64,000 nucleotides of DNA from Opitutaceae bacterium (lineage in GTDB: Bacteria > Verrucomicrobiota > Verrucomicrobiia > Opitutales > Opitutaceae). Under the pieces are notes generated by a model. It saw only the letters and a list, made by a program, of their open reading frames with translations, did no database searches and was not told the origin of the DNA. Both the position numbers and the translations under genes were made by a program. This document shows, in pieces, positions 53,064 to 63,665 of this stretch (position 1 is the stretch's first letter; each line of letters starts with the position of its first letter). Where the stretch lies: the NCBI GenBank assembly GCA_016711225.1, contig JADJTK010000023.1, forward strand, positions 1-64,000. The letters are read 5' to 3'.

Positions 53064-56000
53064 ATGAACTCGCAAATGAAGCTTCGCCTCTGGTTCAGTC
53101 TGCTTGGTCTTCTCGGCTCGGCCGTGGCGGCCACGGCGCTGCCGACCATCACCCAGCAACCGGCTTCCGTTACCATTGCCAGTGGACAGCCCGCGACGTT
53201 CGAGGTCGCCGCGACCGGGATTGGGACGGTGTCCTACCAGTGGCGACGGCTGGGGCATCCCATCGTTGGGGCGATCACGAACAGCCTAATCATTCCCGCG
53301 GTCGAACAGGCTTCGGGCGGGTTTTACGACGTGGCGATCCACGACAACGCAGGGACCACCGTTTCCTCTCCGGCTCTGCTCACAGTGGCGTCGGCGGTCA
53401 CGGGCGGTAGCTACCGGCTTGATCCGTCCTTCGCACCGCTGGTTACGGTGACAAGCAGCACCTACGCACGGCCCGAAGTGCGCTCGATCGACAGTCTGGC
53501 CAACGGGACAGTTTACGTCGCAGGCCGGTTTGCGATGATTGCCGGCGGGCGCCGCTCCGGCCTCGCCCGATTCAGTTCGAGCTTGGTGTTGGATCCGGTG
53601 TTTGGGCCGGAGATTCTCGGCGAGGTGAATGTGGTTCTTGTCCAGCCTGACGGGCGCGTGCTGATCGGCGGGGACTTCACCCACGTGGTGGGTGTCGCCC
53701 GAAAGAATCTGGCTCGGCTCAACAGCGACGGCTCGCTCGACGCCAGCTTTGATCCCGGAACCGGTTGCGACGCGCCGATCCACGCACTGGTTCGCCAATC
53801 CGACGGGCGGATCTTGATTGGTGGCGCTTTTACGAGCTACGGCGGTGCGACAGCCAATCGGATTGTGCGGGTGCTTTCGGACGGAGCGATGGACCCGAGT
53901 TTTCAAACCGGGACTGGATGTGATGGCACTGTTACTAGTCTCGCGCTTCAGACCGATGGTAAGCCGGTCATCGTTGGCAGCTTCGGAGCGGTCAATGGCG
54001 TAACTCGCGCGGGTCTTGCACGGTTTCTCGCGGATGGGCGGGTCGACAATGGTTTCGCTCCTTCGGGCACCTATGGTGCGAGGAGTGTAGCCGTACAGAC
54101 TGACGGGAAGGTCCTCGTCGCGGGGCAATCGCCGAGTCCTGCACTGGCCCGGTTCAACGCGGATGGATCGCCGGATGGAACATTCAGCTTGGACTCCGCA
54201 ATCGATTACCAAGCCAATGCGATCCGGATCGCTCCAGATGGCGGGATCTACCTCGTTGGGTGGTTCGGCAATCAGCAAGGATCGATACGTCGGTATGTGG
54301 CGCGTCTGCTGCCCAGTGGAGGGCTCGATACCAACTTTGCGCCGCAGGATTACCCCGCTGAACCGGCCGAGTGTCTGTGCCTTCAAACTGACGGGCGTCT
54401 TCTCGTCGGCGGGGTTCAGGCGCTCGGAGGACATTTTCTTCCAGACGGGTATGAGCTGATCGGGGCTACGGCGACTGGTGGTTTTGCGCGCTACACGGCA
54501 ACCGGCGCCGTTGATGCGATCGTGGCTGGGGGAATCGGAATTCCAGGGACGGTGAACGACGTGGTCCCGGCTTCCGGCGGGAAGTGGTATATTGCTGGGG
54601 AGTTCAACCATGTGAACGGAGTCCCTCGTAACCGCATCGCCCGCCTCAACTTCGATGGCTCGTTGGATCCCACTTTCAATCCTGGCGGCGGTTTCTCGCG
54701 CGCAACCCATCGGATTGCCGTGGCGGGCGATGGAAAGGTGCTGGTGGGTGGCTCGTTCACTTCATTCGACGGCCATGATCGTGAAGGTGTGGTGCGCTTG
54801 GACCCGACCGGGAGCCTCGACGAGAGTTTTGCCTCCTATTCCTGGAGTTCCGTCAATACCGGGATTGGTCGCATTCGCATCCAGAATAGTGGGAAGATTC
54901 TTGTGGGTGGGCATTTTTCCCAGTTTGCCGGTGTTGATCGCGGTGGCTTGGTGCGCTTGAATTCCGATGGGAGCTCGGACGGCGCGTTCAATGCGGGCTT
55001 TGGGTTCGGCGGAGACGTTAACGATATCGCGCTCCAGTTGGATGGGCGCATTCTCGTGGGGGGCAGTTTCTATTCTACCTCGTTTGCACCGTCTTGTTCC
55101 TATCTGATTCGACTCCAGTCCGAAGGGGGGCTTGATCCGAGTTTCTCCGCCAATGGGGGAACCGACAGCAGTGTTTTCTCGGTTCAGGTGCGGGCCGACG
55201 GGCGAGCTTTGCTGGGTGGCCGTTTTACCTCGGTCAACGGTCTTCGTCGGAATCGGATCGCGCGCCTACAAGCTGACGGTGCATTGGACACAGCGTTTGA
55301 CCCCGGTACTGGTTTTGATGATGAGGTCGACGGTCTCTTTGATCAGGCCGATGGGCATGTCATTGTGGCTGGTGTCTTCACTAGTTTTAACGGCGTGCCC
55401 CGCAAACAATATTCACGATTGACGGCCAGCGGTGCTCTCGATCCGTCCTTCACGGTCTACGACTACACCAGCTACGTGCCGGCAGAGGCGAAAGAGACGG
55501 GCGACGGGCGGCTGCTCCTTGCAGGAACCAAGGCAATCCGCGGCGGGCATGCGCAGTATGGCTTGGCGATGTTCAAGCAGGATGTCTCGCCGGTTCCGGC
55601 CATAGTCGTGTCTCCCGTATCCCAGGTTGCTCAGCCGGGCGGTACGGTAGCCTTCTCCGTGACCGCCACCGGCGACGATTTGCTGTATCAGTGGTCCAAA
55701 GATGGGATTGCGATCGTCGGCGCAACCAAGGCGAGCCTAACACTGCAGGATGTGCAGACCACCAGCCTTGGTCGGTTTGCGGTCACTGTATCTAATTCAC
55801 TTGGTTCGGTCACGAGCGCCCCGGTCGAGATTGTCGGTCCGAGTCCGGCCCCGGTGATCAACTTGGCGCCGGCCTCCCACACTGTCGTGAGCGGGACTCC
55901 GGTTTCGTTAACGGTGTCTGCTACGGGATCGGGCTCGCTGGCTTACCAGTGGCGTCGGCTCGGCGTTCCGATTGACGGGGCGACGACAAATACACTTTCT

Positions 56001-59000
56001 TTCGGCGCGGCCGAGATGGCTGATGTCGGTTTCTACGATGTTGTGGTTTGCGCCGGTCTGAGTCGTGCGATCTCGCAGCCGGTACAGCTGCGTGTCGTTG
56101 CCGCGAATGTTGCTTCACTGTATCGGATGGACCCCACGTTCACCCCGTGTTTCGCCAACGCAAAGTCGAGCAGCGTCACTCGGGTGGCCGTGGCCGCGGA
56201 CCGCTCTCTCGTGATTGGCGGTGGTTTCTCTGTATTTATGGGCCAGCCGCGCGACAATCTCGCCCGCGTCACGGCCTCCATGGAATTGGACGCGGCATTC
56301 CACCCCGCCGTGAATGGAGGTGTTTCCTCGGTTGTGATCCAGGCCGACGGCAAGATCCTGATCAGTGGCGGATTCACGTCGATTGATGGCATCGAGCGCA
56401 GGGGCGTCGCGCGGCTTAATGCCGATGGCTCGATCGATCCGAGCTTCGATCTAGGTAGCTTTTCCGAGTTGAATGATGGCTTGATATCGGAAGTCATAGT
56501 ACAACCCGATGGGCGCATTCTCGTGGGCATTTACCTCGATCGGCCGATCGATGCCTCACGCTCCGGCGTCTACCGGTTTTCGGCCACTGGCACACCCGAC
56601 CCCACGTTCTCCTATTCGCCCAGTTATGCCTCGGTGTCTGCGCTCGCCCTCGCGCCGGGCGGCGGAATCTATGTGGCCGGAGACCGGCTTCCTTGGTCCG
56701 CCCAACCGGAACGGGCAGACTTGCTCCGACTGAACAGCGATGGGTCGGTCGATCTGGCCTTTACTCCGATCGTTAATGGCGGGAGGTCGGTGAGTTCGCT
56801 GGTTGTCCAAGGGGACGGTCGCGTTCTTGTCGGCGGATGCACGACCTCAATCTCGTCGCCAGTGAATGTTTGGCGGTATTTGCCGAACGGTACGCTTGAT
56901 CCCACTTTTGCGCCCAGCGGCGAAAGCGCTTGGTCCTCTGTGTCGCTATTGCTGCAATCCGACGGGCGGATTTTGGTCGGACGGTACTTGCAGAGTATTG
57001 CCAAGGGTGAGGTGTTCCTCTCGCGGATCAATGTGGACGGGACTCCCGACTCGACGTTCTCTCTGCCGGCGGGACTGGACAACAGTGTTCGCGGACTGGT
57101 TTCTCACCCAGACGGCGGCGTCGTGGCTTGCGGCGATTTTCTCCGACTCGGAAGCGAAGGGCTGGCTGGTGTCGCACACTTTTCCGACAGCGGCGCGCTG
57201 ATTGGTGCGGTGGCGGGCTATCACGGAACCGACGGCACGGTCAGTCGCGTTTTGTCCCTGCCTGGTGACAAGTGGCTCGTGGTTGGCTCCTTCACTCACG
57301 TGGGAACTGTCCCCCATGGCGACATCGCGGTGATTCGTGATGATGGTTCCGTTGATAACTCCTTTGATCCAGGCTCAGGGTTCAGTTGGCGGGGCGGAGG
57401 GGCCTGCGATGGGCTTGCACGAGACGGTGCGGGCAGGATTCTTGTTGCTGGCAATTTCACGGCTTACCAAGGGCAGTCGTGTCCGAAGCTCGTGCGGTTG
57501 TTGCCCAACGGTGCAAATGACGACGCGTTCGTTGCTGCCGGGGTCACCCGGTTTGTTGGTGGTGTGACGCTTGGCCCGCAGGGGCAGATCTATGTCGTGG
57601 CCGAGGGAGGGATCCTGCGGCTGAACGAGTTTGGAGCGAATGACTCGACCTTCCACACTGCTGCGGCGATGTATCCGACAGAGAAGTTTGCGGTGCAGGC
57701 CGACGGGCGCGTGGTGTATTCGAATGCGTCTGATGGTGCATCTGGGCCCAAGTATGTCGGACGGCTGAATACTGATGGCTCGCTTGATTCGACGTTCGAT
57801 CGAGGGACGGGCGATTCCCGCTCCGGGGTTCGTTTTCTCCTGCTGCAACCTGACGGTGGTTGTTTGGTCGGCGGCTCGTTCGGTTCCTTCGACGGGAAGT
57901 ACTCCAATGGGATGGTGCATCTCGGCTCCAATGGAGGCGTCGATCGATCACTTACCTATTTCCCGCGAGTACCGGCTCCCCAGATCAATCAGATTCTTCC
58001 GCTGGCAGATAGCCGTTTGCTTCTACGGGGGAAGCTGAATCGTTTCTGGACGGGGCGCTTGCACAATAGCGAACTCTATCGCCTGGAGAACGATTGGAGC
58101 CTCTTCCCGGTCGAGGTCTTCGACGTCGAAAGCGGGGGCGAGGTCTTCCCCATGGATGACGGACGTCTGATGGTCGCCGGGACTTCAGGTCAGCGTGGCG
58201 CCTCGCGCGCCTATGGGCTCGTCATCTTGCGACCCGAAGCTGTTTCCCCAGCGCCTGTAGTTATTCAGCAGCCGGAGGGACTCGTTCTCGTTGAGGGACA
58301 GTCGGCGGCTTTTTCGGTCGGAGCCACCGGGGAGGGGGCACTCTCTTATGAATGGCGAAAATACTGGGGCGGGTTGGCTAGCGCCACAGATGCAACTTAC
58401 ACCATTCCTGCTGCGAAGCTGAGCGACTCGGGTACTTATGAGGTGGTGGTCCGGAGTGATTTTGGTGAGATTCGCAGTCGGCAGGTGACGCTCTCGGTCT
58501 CGGAGTTCCCCTTGATTGCGACTCATCCGGCTTCGCAGAATGTCGTCGAGAGTGGCTCGGCCACGCTGTCGGTGACTCCGCTCGGCTCAACCGCGGGCTT
58601 CACCTATCAGTGGTTCCGCAACGGGGTCGAAATCGCCGGGGCTTCCGGCACCGAACTGCGGCTCACCAACGTCCAATCCGCCCAGGCGGGGATCTACGTG
58701 GCGGAAATCAGGTTCGGCGCGAAAACGACGCGCAGCCGCCCGGCTGTCGTGGGGGTCTTGCCTCCCGCCGGAGCGCAGACCGCCGGGGCGATCGTGACCC
58801 GTCCGGAATGGCAGAGTATCCATCACTCGAACGGTAACGTTTACGATCAGTTCCTCCTCACCGGGGCATCGGGCACGATCACCGCCGCTGCGGGCAAGAT
58901 CGCGCGCGTCTCACTGTTGGATGCGCTGGACAATATTGTGCAGTTCGAGATGTCGGGCCCGGGTGCGCTCACCATCGTGCTCGCGAACCCCTCGGGTCCG

Positions 59001-59555
59001 AAGACGCCGGCGCTCTACATCCAACCAGGGATCGAATACATGCAGGGCACGCCGACGTTGGTGCTCAGCGGGGCTGAGGAGTCGACCCACATGTCGATCT
59101 ATTCAGTGGGTCGCCTCACTAACCCTGGAGTCACCCGGAGCGATGTCACCTACGATGGGTGGGCGAACGTGGGCGCGGCTTGTGTCCAAAGTATTACCGG
59201 AGGCCTGGGCGGGCTCTATTACGGCAACGTGCTCTTCGCTTCCACCGCCGGCCCGGCTGGAATCGTTGCGCCCAGCGTGTGGACCGTGGGCACCCTGAAT
59301 TTCCACGATCTTGTCACCACAGGGTCAGGGCAACCGATGATCCTCCTCGCGCCCGAAGGCCAGGCCAACATCAAGATCACCGGCGGTAGTCTAGCTCAAC
59401 CTGGCGGCAGTCCGATCGCCGTCGCTGGACTCGACACCGTACAGATGGTCGCTGGCCAGGGGTCGTCCGGACAGGTCGCGCCGGCGCAGGCCAACCAAGG
59501 CCGTTTGGTTTTCGAGGGGATCGACCTCACCGACGATCTGATTGTGGGGCCCTGA
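53064..59555 (+). CDS. Large exported delta-60 and Ig-like repeat protein
   Basis: A 2163-residue surface or secreted protein. The signal peptide LWFSLLGLLGSAVAATALP is followed by an Ig-like domain (28-112: PATFEVAATGIGTVSYQWRR), a long delta-60 (NHL-like) repeat block (112-840), two Ig-like domains (843-1015), a second delta-60 block (1015-1725), two more Ig-like domains (1729-1895) and a C-terminal module (1900-2163). Typical delta-60 units read LNSDGSLDASFDPGTGCDAP, VRADGRALLGGRFTSVNGLR and VQPDGRILVGIYLD. The duplicated Ig/delta-60 order suggests an internal duplication of about 900 residues. No sorting motif such as PEP-CTERM is seen. Alternative in-frame ATG at 53076 is also possible. 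Confidence 0.85.
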   Translation: MNSQMKLRLWFSLLGLLGSAVAATALPTITQQPASVTIASGQPATFEVAATGIGTVSYQWRRLGHPIVGAITNSLIIPAVEQASGGFYDVAIHDNAGTTVSSPALLTVASAVTGGSYRLDPSFAPLVTVTSSTYARPEVRSIDSLANGTVYVAGRFAMIAGGRRSGLARFSSSLVLDPVFGPEILGEVNVVLVQPDGRVLIGGDFTHVVGVARKNLARLNSDGSLDASFDPGTGCDAPIHALVRQSDGRILIGGAFTSYGGATANRIVRVLSDGAMDPSFQTGTGCDGTVTSLALQTDGKPVIVGSFGAVNGVTRAGLARFLADGRVDNGFAPSGTYGARSVAVQTDGKVLVAGQSPSPALARFNADGSPDGTFSLDSAIDYQANAIRIAPDGGIYLVGWFGNQQGSIRRYVARLLPSGGLDTNFAPQDYPAEPAECLCLQTDGRLLVGGVQALGGHFLPDGYELIGATATGGFARYTATGAVDAIVAGGIGIPGTVNDVVPASGGKWYIAGEFNHVNGVPRNRIARLNFDGSLDPTFNPGGGFSRATHRIAVAGDGKVLVGGSFTSFDGHDREGVVRLDPTGSLDESFASYSWSSVNTGIGRIRIQNSGKILVGGHFSQFAGVDRGGLVRLNSDGSSDGAFNAGFGFGGDVNDIALQLDGRILVGGSFYSTSFAPSCSYLIRLQSEGGLDPSFSANGGTDSSVFSVQVRADGRALLGGRFTSVNGLRRNRIARLQADGALDTAFDPGTGFDDEVDGLFDQADGHVIVAGVFTSFNGVPRKQYSRLTASGALDPSFTVYDYTSYVPAEAKETGDGRLLLAGTKAIRGGHAQYGLAMFKQDVSPVPAIVVSPVSQVAQPGGTVAFSVTATGDDLLYQWSKDGIAIVGATKASLTLQDVQTTSLGRFAVTVSNSLGSVTSAPVEIVGPSPAPVINLAPASHTVVSGTPVSLTVSATGSGSLAYQWRRLGVPIDGATTNTLSFGAAEMADVGFYDVVVCAGLSRAISQPVQLRVVAANVASLYRMDPTFTPCFANAKSSSVTRVAVAADRSLVIGGGFSVFMGQPRDNLARVTASMELDAAFHPAVNGGVSSVVIQADGKILISGGFTSIDGIERRGVARLNADGSIDPSFDLGSFSELNDGLISEVIVQPDGRILVGIYLDRPIDASRSGVYRFSATGTPDPTFSYSPSYASVSALALAPGGGIYVAGDRLPWSAQPERADLLRLNSDGSVDLAFTPIVNGGRSVSSLVVQGDGRVLVGGCTTSISSPVNVWRYLPNGTLDPTFAPSGESAWSSVSLLLQSDGRILVGRYLQSIAKGEVFLSRINVDGTPDSTFSLPAGLDNSVRGLVSHPDGGVVACGDFLRLGSEGLAGVAHFSDSGALIGAVAGYHGTDGTVSRVLSLPGDKWLVVGSFTHVGTVPHGDIAVIRDDGSVDNSFDPGSGFSWRGGGACDGLARDGAGRILVAGNFTAYQGQSCPKLVRLLPNGANDDAFVAAGVTRFVGGVTLGPQGQIYVVAEGGILRLNEFGANDSTFHTAAAMYPTEKFAVQADGRVVYSNASDGASGPKYVGRLNTDGSLDSTFDRGTGDSRSGVRFLLLQPDGGCLVGGSFGSFDGKYSNGMVHLGSNGGVDRSLTYFPRVPAPQINQILPLADSRLLLRGKLNRFWTGRLHNSELYRLENDWSLFPVEVFDVESGGEVFPMDDGRLMVAGTSGQRGASRAYGLVILRPEAVSPAPVVIQQPEGLVLVEGQSAAFSVGATGEGALSYEWRKYWGGLASATDATYTIPAAKLSDSGTYEVVVRSDFGEIRSRQVTLSVSEFPLIATHPASQNVVESGSATLSVTPLGSTAGFTYQWFRNGVEIAGASGTELRLTNVQSAQAGIYVAEIRFGAKTTRSRPAVVGVLPPAGAQTAGAIVTRPEWQSIHHSNGNVYDQFLLTGASGTITAAAGKIARVSLLDALDNIVQFEMSGPGALTIVLANPSGPKTPALYIQPGIEYMQGTPTLVLSGAEESTHMSIYSVGRLTNPGVTRSDVTYDGWANVGAACVQSITGGLGGLYYGNVLFASTAGPAGIVAPSVWTVGTLNFHDLVTTGSGQPMILLAPEGQANIKITGGSLAQPGGSPIAVAGLDTVQMVAGQGSSGQVAPAQANQGRLVFEGIDLTDDLIVGP

Positions 59556-59664
59556 ACGGGCCTGGTCAGCACACTTTGCGGGCGACTCTCGCAACGTGTG
59601 CCGCCCGCCTTCCCTTCGCGCGGGGTAATCGTCGAGCACCGCTCGTGTTGGTGCGGTCGGCGAT

Positions 59665-61575
59665 TTAGGCGTGATCGGCGCTGCCCACCAGCGGGGGAAT
59701 GGGGCAATCGAGGGCGTCGGCGATGGCGCGCAGGAGCTCGGCTTCGTCGAGGGTCACCCGACGGTCACTGCTCGCGGCGCGGGCGCAGGCGGCGAGAAGC
59801 ACGCGGCGGTGGGCCACGGGCGCGGCGGCCAGGCGGTCGAGGGCGGCGCTGATCGAGTCGAGCCCGCATCGGGCCGGCGGGGCGAGTTCGAGGAGCTGGG
59901 GGATGCCGGAGAAGAGAGCGGCGCCAGCGGCGAAGGAGCGGGCGGCGGCAGCCGCGTCGGCGGCGTCGGTGCGGGCGCAGGCGGAGAGCAGGATGCCGAT
60001 CGGGCCGGCGAAATTATCAATCGATGTGTGCCCGAAGGCGCGAGCTGCGGGAGGCGGGGCGAGGTGCCGCTCGAGCGCCTTGAGCAAGGCGAACTCGAAG
60101 AGATGGATTTCGTCGTCGTGGGCGGCTAGGGCGTGAGCCGTGGATACGAGCTTCTTCGCGCTCGATGCGGGAAGTGCGTGCAAGACCGGCAGCGCGAGGC
60201 CCAGGAGCGGGAGTCGCTGGGCGCGGGGCACTGAGGCAAAAGCATCGGTCAAGGTCACGAGGGTGCGCGCGACCTCCGGGCCAACTCCGTGGCGCACCAG
60301 CTCCAGCTGGGCTGGATGGAAGGCGGGATCGGCGGCGAGTAGTAGCCCAAGGACCACGGCGGGCGCCCCGTTGGGTTCCCGGGCGGCCGATACGAGGGAG
60401 GGCGGCAGCTCCGCGAGCAGGCGCTGGGAGTAACCGAGGTGGGCGGCGGACGGCGCCGAGGGTGAGTCGACGTAGGAGCCGAGCTCCTCGCGCAGCGTGG
60501 AGAAACCAGGGAGGGCGCGGCGGCGGGTAGCGGTCGAGGTGTCTCGATTTGGAGACTCGGCGCCGGCGGAGCGGCCGGCCAAGGCGGTGAGGCGAGCGGC
60601 CAGCGGGGGATGGGTGGAGAACCAGTCGAGCAGCAGGGACCGGCGGCTGGTAGCGAAATAGAGGTGGCCGAGCTTGGCGGCGCCGGCCGCTCCGGTGAGC
60701 TGCTCGTCGGGCGAGGCGGCGATCTTGCCCAGCGCCCCGGCGAGTCCGGCGGGCAGCCGGGTGAACTGGACGGCGGAGGCATCCGCGAGAAGCTCGCGCT
60801 GGCGGGCCACCGCGGATTGCAGGGCCCGGGCGAGGAGGAAGCCGCCGAGGCCGACTCCCAGGAGGACCAGGGCGAGGGGAGCGAGCACGAGCAAGGGCGT
60901 GGGACCGGAGACGGGGTGGTGGGTCCGCGGGTCGGTGTGTTCGGTCCAACCGGCGCGGAGCAGGTCGCGGCCGAGCTCGGGGATAAACAGGAGACCGGCG
61001 AGTAGGGCGGTGAGGCGCGTATCGAGGGATGTATCGCCGTGGAGGAGATGGCTGAACTCGTGGGCGACCACGCCCTGGAGTTCGTCGCGCGTGAGCCGGT
61101 CGAGGCAGCCGCGGGTGACGATGAGCGCGGCGTCGCGCGGCTCGTGTCCGGCGGAGAGGGCGTTGATCGCGGATTCGTGGCGCAGCACGAAGAGGCGCGG
61201 CGCGGCGTGGCCCGAGGCGATGGCCATCTCCTCGACGATGTTGAGCAGGCGACGGGCGGCCGGATCGACGCTGTCGGGTGGCAGCGGCTCGGCGCCGATG
61301 CGGGACGCGAGGGCGGCTCCCCCGTCGGCGAGATTGAGCCATTCGATGGCCGCCCCGGCGGCGAAGCAGAAGCCGGCGGAGCCGGAGACTAGGCCGAACA
61401 CCGACCAGTCCCAGCGCCAGTGCCAACCGGGGCCGAAGCACAGTGACCACCCGGCGAGAAGGAGGGAGGGCAGTACCCCGAGCAGAATCAGGAAGGCGGT
61501 GACGGCGAGTGCGAACAGGAGCAGCAGTCGCGTGGAGCGGCGCCGGGTGGCGGCCTGCTGTTCGAAGAAATCCAT
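59665..61575 (-). CDS. M48 family metalloprotease with TerB-like C-terminus, second of pair
   Basis: A 636-residue membrane protease. The N-terminal segment LLLLFALAVTAFLILLGVLP and further hydrophobic regions (PLLVLAPLALVLLGVGLGGF) anchor it. The zinc site is HEFSHLLHGD with HEFSH at 172-176; the third ligand lies in RQRELLADASAVQFTR. RRLLNIVEEMAIASG and GCLDRLTRDELQGVV are also family-like. The last 90 residues (LFELALLKALERHLAPPP-type text, VLLAACARAASSDRRVTLDE, LLRAIADALDCPIPPL) resemble a TerB-like acidic helical domain. The ATG overlaps the stop of the upstream paralogue by one base (TGATG), so the two are coupled. A GTG three bases upstream is an alternative. Confidence 0.85.
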   Translation of the reverse strand: MDFFEQQAATRRRSTRLLLLFALAVTAFLILLGVLPSLLLAGWSLCFGPGWHWRWDWSVFGLVSGSAGFCFAAGAAIEWLNLADGGAALASRIGAEPLPPDSVDPAARRLLNIVEEMAIASGHAAPRLFVLRHESAINALSAGHEPRDAALIVTRGCLDRLTRDELQGVVAHEFSHLLHGDTSLDTRLTALLAGLLFIPELGRDLLRAGWTEHTDPRTHHPVSGPTPLLVLAPLALVLLGVGLGGFLLARALQSAVARQRELLADASAVQFTRLPAGLAGALGKIAASPDEQLTGAAGAAKLGHLYFATSRRSLLLDWFSTHPPLAARLTALAGRSAGAESPNRDTSTATRRRALPGFSTLREELGSYVDSPSAPSAAHLGYSQRLLAELPPSLVSAAREPNGAPAVVLGLLLAADPAFHPAQLELVRHGVGPEVARTLVTLTDAFASVPRAQRLPLLGLALPVLHALPASSAKKLVSTAHALAAHDDEIHLFEFALLKALERHLAPPPAARAFGHTSIDNFAGPIGILLSACARTDAADAAAAARSFAAGAALFSGIPQLLELAPPARCGLDSISAALDRLAAAPVAHRRVLLAACARAASSDRRVTLDEAELLRAIADALDCPIPPLVGSADHA

Positions 61576-63617
61576 CACGCGCTGCCGAGCAGGGGCGGGA
61601 TGGGGCAGTCGAGGGCGTCGGCGACGGTGCGCAGCAGATCGGCCTCGTCGGGCTCGATCGCGCCATCAGCGGCGACGGCCTCGGTGCCGGCGAGCAGCAG
61701 GATCTTGCGAATCGCGGGCGAGGCCTGGGCGAGCTTGTCGAGGGCCGCGCTGATGGCGTCGAGGGTGCAGGCGTTGGCCGGGAGCAGCTGGAGCTTGCCC
61801 TGCAACGGGGGTATCCGGGCGCTGGCGGCGGCGAAAGCGCGGGTGGTCTCCTCGGCTGAATCGGAACCGACGCGGGCGAGGGCGGAGAGCAGCAGACCGA
61901 CCTCTCCGGCGAGCGCGCTGAAGGAGTGGTAGTTCACCACGCCTTGGCGGTCGCCGCGGGCGGGGGCGGCGACATGGCGGTCGAGCGCCTTTGCGAGCAT
62001 GAACTCGAAGAGCGTGACCTCGCCGTCGGCCTCGATGAGGAGGTGGGCGGTCTCGAGCGCGCCGGAGATTTCGGCGGCGGGGAGTTTGCGCAGGGCGGGC
62101 AGGGCGATGTCGAGCAGGGGCAGGCGCAGCTCCGGGGTGAGGCCGTCGGCGGCCGGGGCGAAGGCGGCAAACGCGTCGGCGAAGGGAACCCCGTGGCGCA
62201 CGCGTAGTGTGTCGAGCTGGCGGGTACGGGTGGCGGGGTCGTGGGCGAGCAGCAGGGCGAAGACGACGGAGAGGGCCTCTCCGGGGGTGTGTGCGGCCTG
62301 GGTGAGGCGGGGAGGGAGAGCGGCGAGAAGTTGGCGAGCGCGGTCGAGGTGTGCGGCGGTGGGCGCGCCCACCGAGGCCAGCAGCGCGGAGGAGGAAATG
62401 GCCGAGGGTGTGGACCAGACGACCGGGTTGGCCGGAAAGACCTCGCCCGGCTTCCATTGGGACAACACGGCTTGCGCGATGGCGGGTGCGGCGGCCGCCA
62501 TGGCCTTTTCTGGGGAGAGAAACGGACGTGGTGAATGGGGGGCGACTTCGGGAAAACGGCCGTCCCACTGGGGTTCAAGGGCGCGAATACGCTCGGCAAG
62601 CGGCGGATGGGTGGCCATCGGGGAGAAGCCCCCGGTGAAGGCCTGAGCGAAGAAGAAGTGGCGTAGCTGTGTGGCCTGTTCGGTGACAATGCCGGAGCCG
62701 AGGGCGTAGGCGCCGATCTTCTTGAGGGCTCCGCCGATGCCGGCGGGGTTGCGGGTGAACTGCACGGCGGCGGCGTCGGCCAGACACTCGCGCTGGCGCG
62801 AGACGGCGGCCTGGATGAGCCGGCCGAAGAAGTAGCCGATGTAGCCGATGAGCACGAGGGCGAAGCCGAGGCCGAGCAGCAGGACGATGAGGCCACCGCC
62901 GGAGTCCTTGCCGCGGCGGGAGCTGCGGCCGACATGGGCGAAGCGCAGCGAGTGCAGCAGCCCGCGGCCGAGCATGGCGAGCATGAGGATGCCGTAGAGC
63001 ACGCCAATGAGGCGCACATTGAGGCGCATGTCGCCGTTGAGGATGTGGCTGAACTCGTGGGCGATGACGCCCTGGAGCTCGTCGCGCGTGAGTTTGTCGA
63101 GGGTGCCACGGGTGACGGCGACGGCGGCGTCGCTGGGCGAGTAGCCGGCGGCGAAGGCATTGAGGCCGGGCTCCTCCTCGAGGACGAAGACGGCGGGCAT
63201 GGGTACGCCGGAGGCGATGGACATCTCCTCGACGATGTTGAGCAGGCGGCGCTGGTCGGGGTCGGCGGAGCCGGGTTCGATCTCGCGGCCGCCGGCCAGT
63301 TCGGCCACGGCGCGGCCGCCGCCGCGCAGGGAGAGCCAGCGGTAGAAGGTGCCGCCAGCGATCACCAGAAGGGTGAGGCAGGTGGTCCAGGCGACGGTGT
63401 CGGCGCGCCAGACAAACGTGGCGGTGTGGGGCGACGGGGCCTCGACCTGGTAGTAGGAGGAGGAACGGTGCCGGGTGTCCGGTTTGGTGGCGAAGCCGAG
63501 GCCGAAGGCGACGACGAGGTTGAGTGCGGCGACGATTAGAACGACGGCGACGACGAAGTAGAAGACGAGCAGCGTCGTGCGGCGGCGGGCGGAGGCCTGG
63601 TGTTCGAAGAAGTCCAT
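61575..63617 (-). CDS. M48 family metalloprotease with TerB-like C-terminus, first of pair
   Basis: A 680-residue paralogue of the downstream gene, starting almost identically (MDFFEHQASARRRTTLL against MDFFEQQAATRRRSTRL). It has the membrane segment LLVFYFVVAVVLIVAALNLV, the zinc motif HEFSHILNGDMRLNVR (HEFSH at 187-191), further segments GILMLAMLGRGLL and LIVLLLGLGFALVLIGYIGY, and the third ligand region RQRECLADAAAVQFTR. MATHPPLAERIRALEP is typical of M48B proteases such as HtpX. The C-terminus again looks TerB-like (KILLLAGTEAVAADGAIEPD, LLRTVADALDCPIPPLLGSA). HtpX-type proteases degrade misfolded membrane proteins; the added domain suggests a regulated or stress-linked role. Confidence 0.87.
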   Translation of the reverse strand: MDFFEHQASARRRTTLLVFYFVVAVVLIVAALNLVVAFGLGFATKPDTRHRSSSYYQVEAPSPHTATFVWRADTVAWTTCLTLLVIAGGTFYRWLSLRGGGRAVAELAGGREIEPGSADPDQRRLLNIVEEMSIASGVPMPAVFVLEEEPGLNAFAAGYSPSDAAVAVTRGTLDKLTRDELQGVIAHEFSHILNGDMRLNVRLIGVLYGILMLAMLGRGLLHSLRFAHVGRSSRRGKDSGGGLIVLLLGLGFALVLIGYIGYFFGRLIQAAVSRQRECLADAAAVQFTRNPAGIGGALKKIGAYALGSGIVTEQATQLRHFFFAQAFTGGFSPMATHPPLAERIRALEPQWDGRFPEVAPHSPRPFLSPEKAMAAAAPAIAQAVLSQWKPGEVFPANPVVWSTPSAISSSALLASVGAPTAAHLDRARQLLAALPPRLTQAAHTPGEALSVVFALLLAHDPATRTRQLDTLRVRHGVPFADAFAAFAPAADGLTPELRLPLLDIALPALRKLPAAEISGALETAHLLIEADGEVTLFEFMLAKALDRHVAAPARGDRQGVVNYHSFSALAGEVGLLLSALARVGSDSAEETTRAFAAASARIPPLQGKLQLLPANACTLDAISAALDKLAQASPAIRKILLLAGTEAVAADGAIEPDEADLLRTVADALDCPIPPLLGSA

Positions 63618-63665
63618 GAATTGCGGACTGCGGATTTCGGAGTGGCGGAGTCGGGGCGGTGGCGA

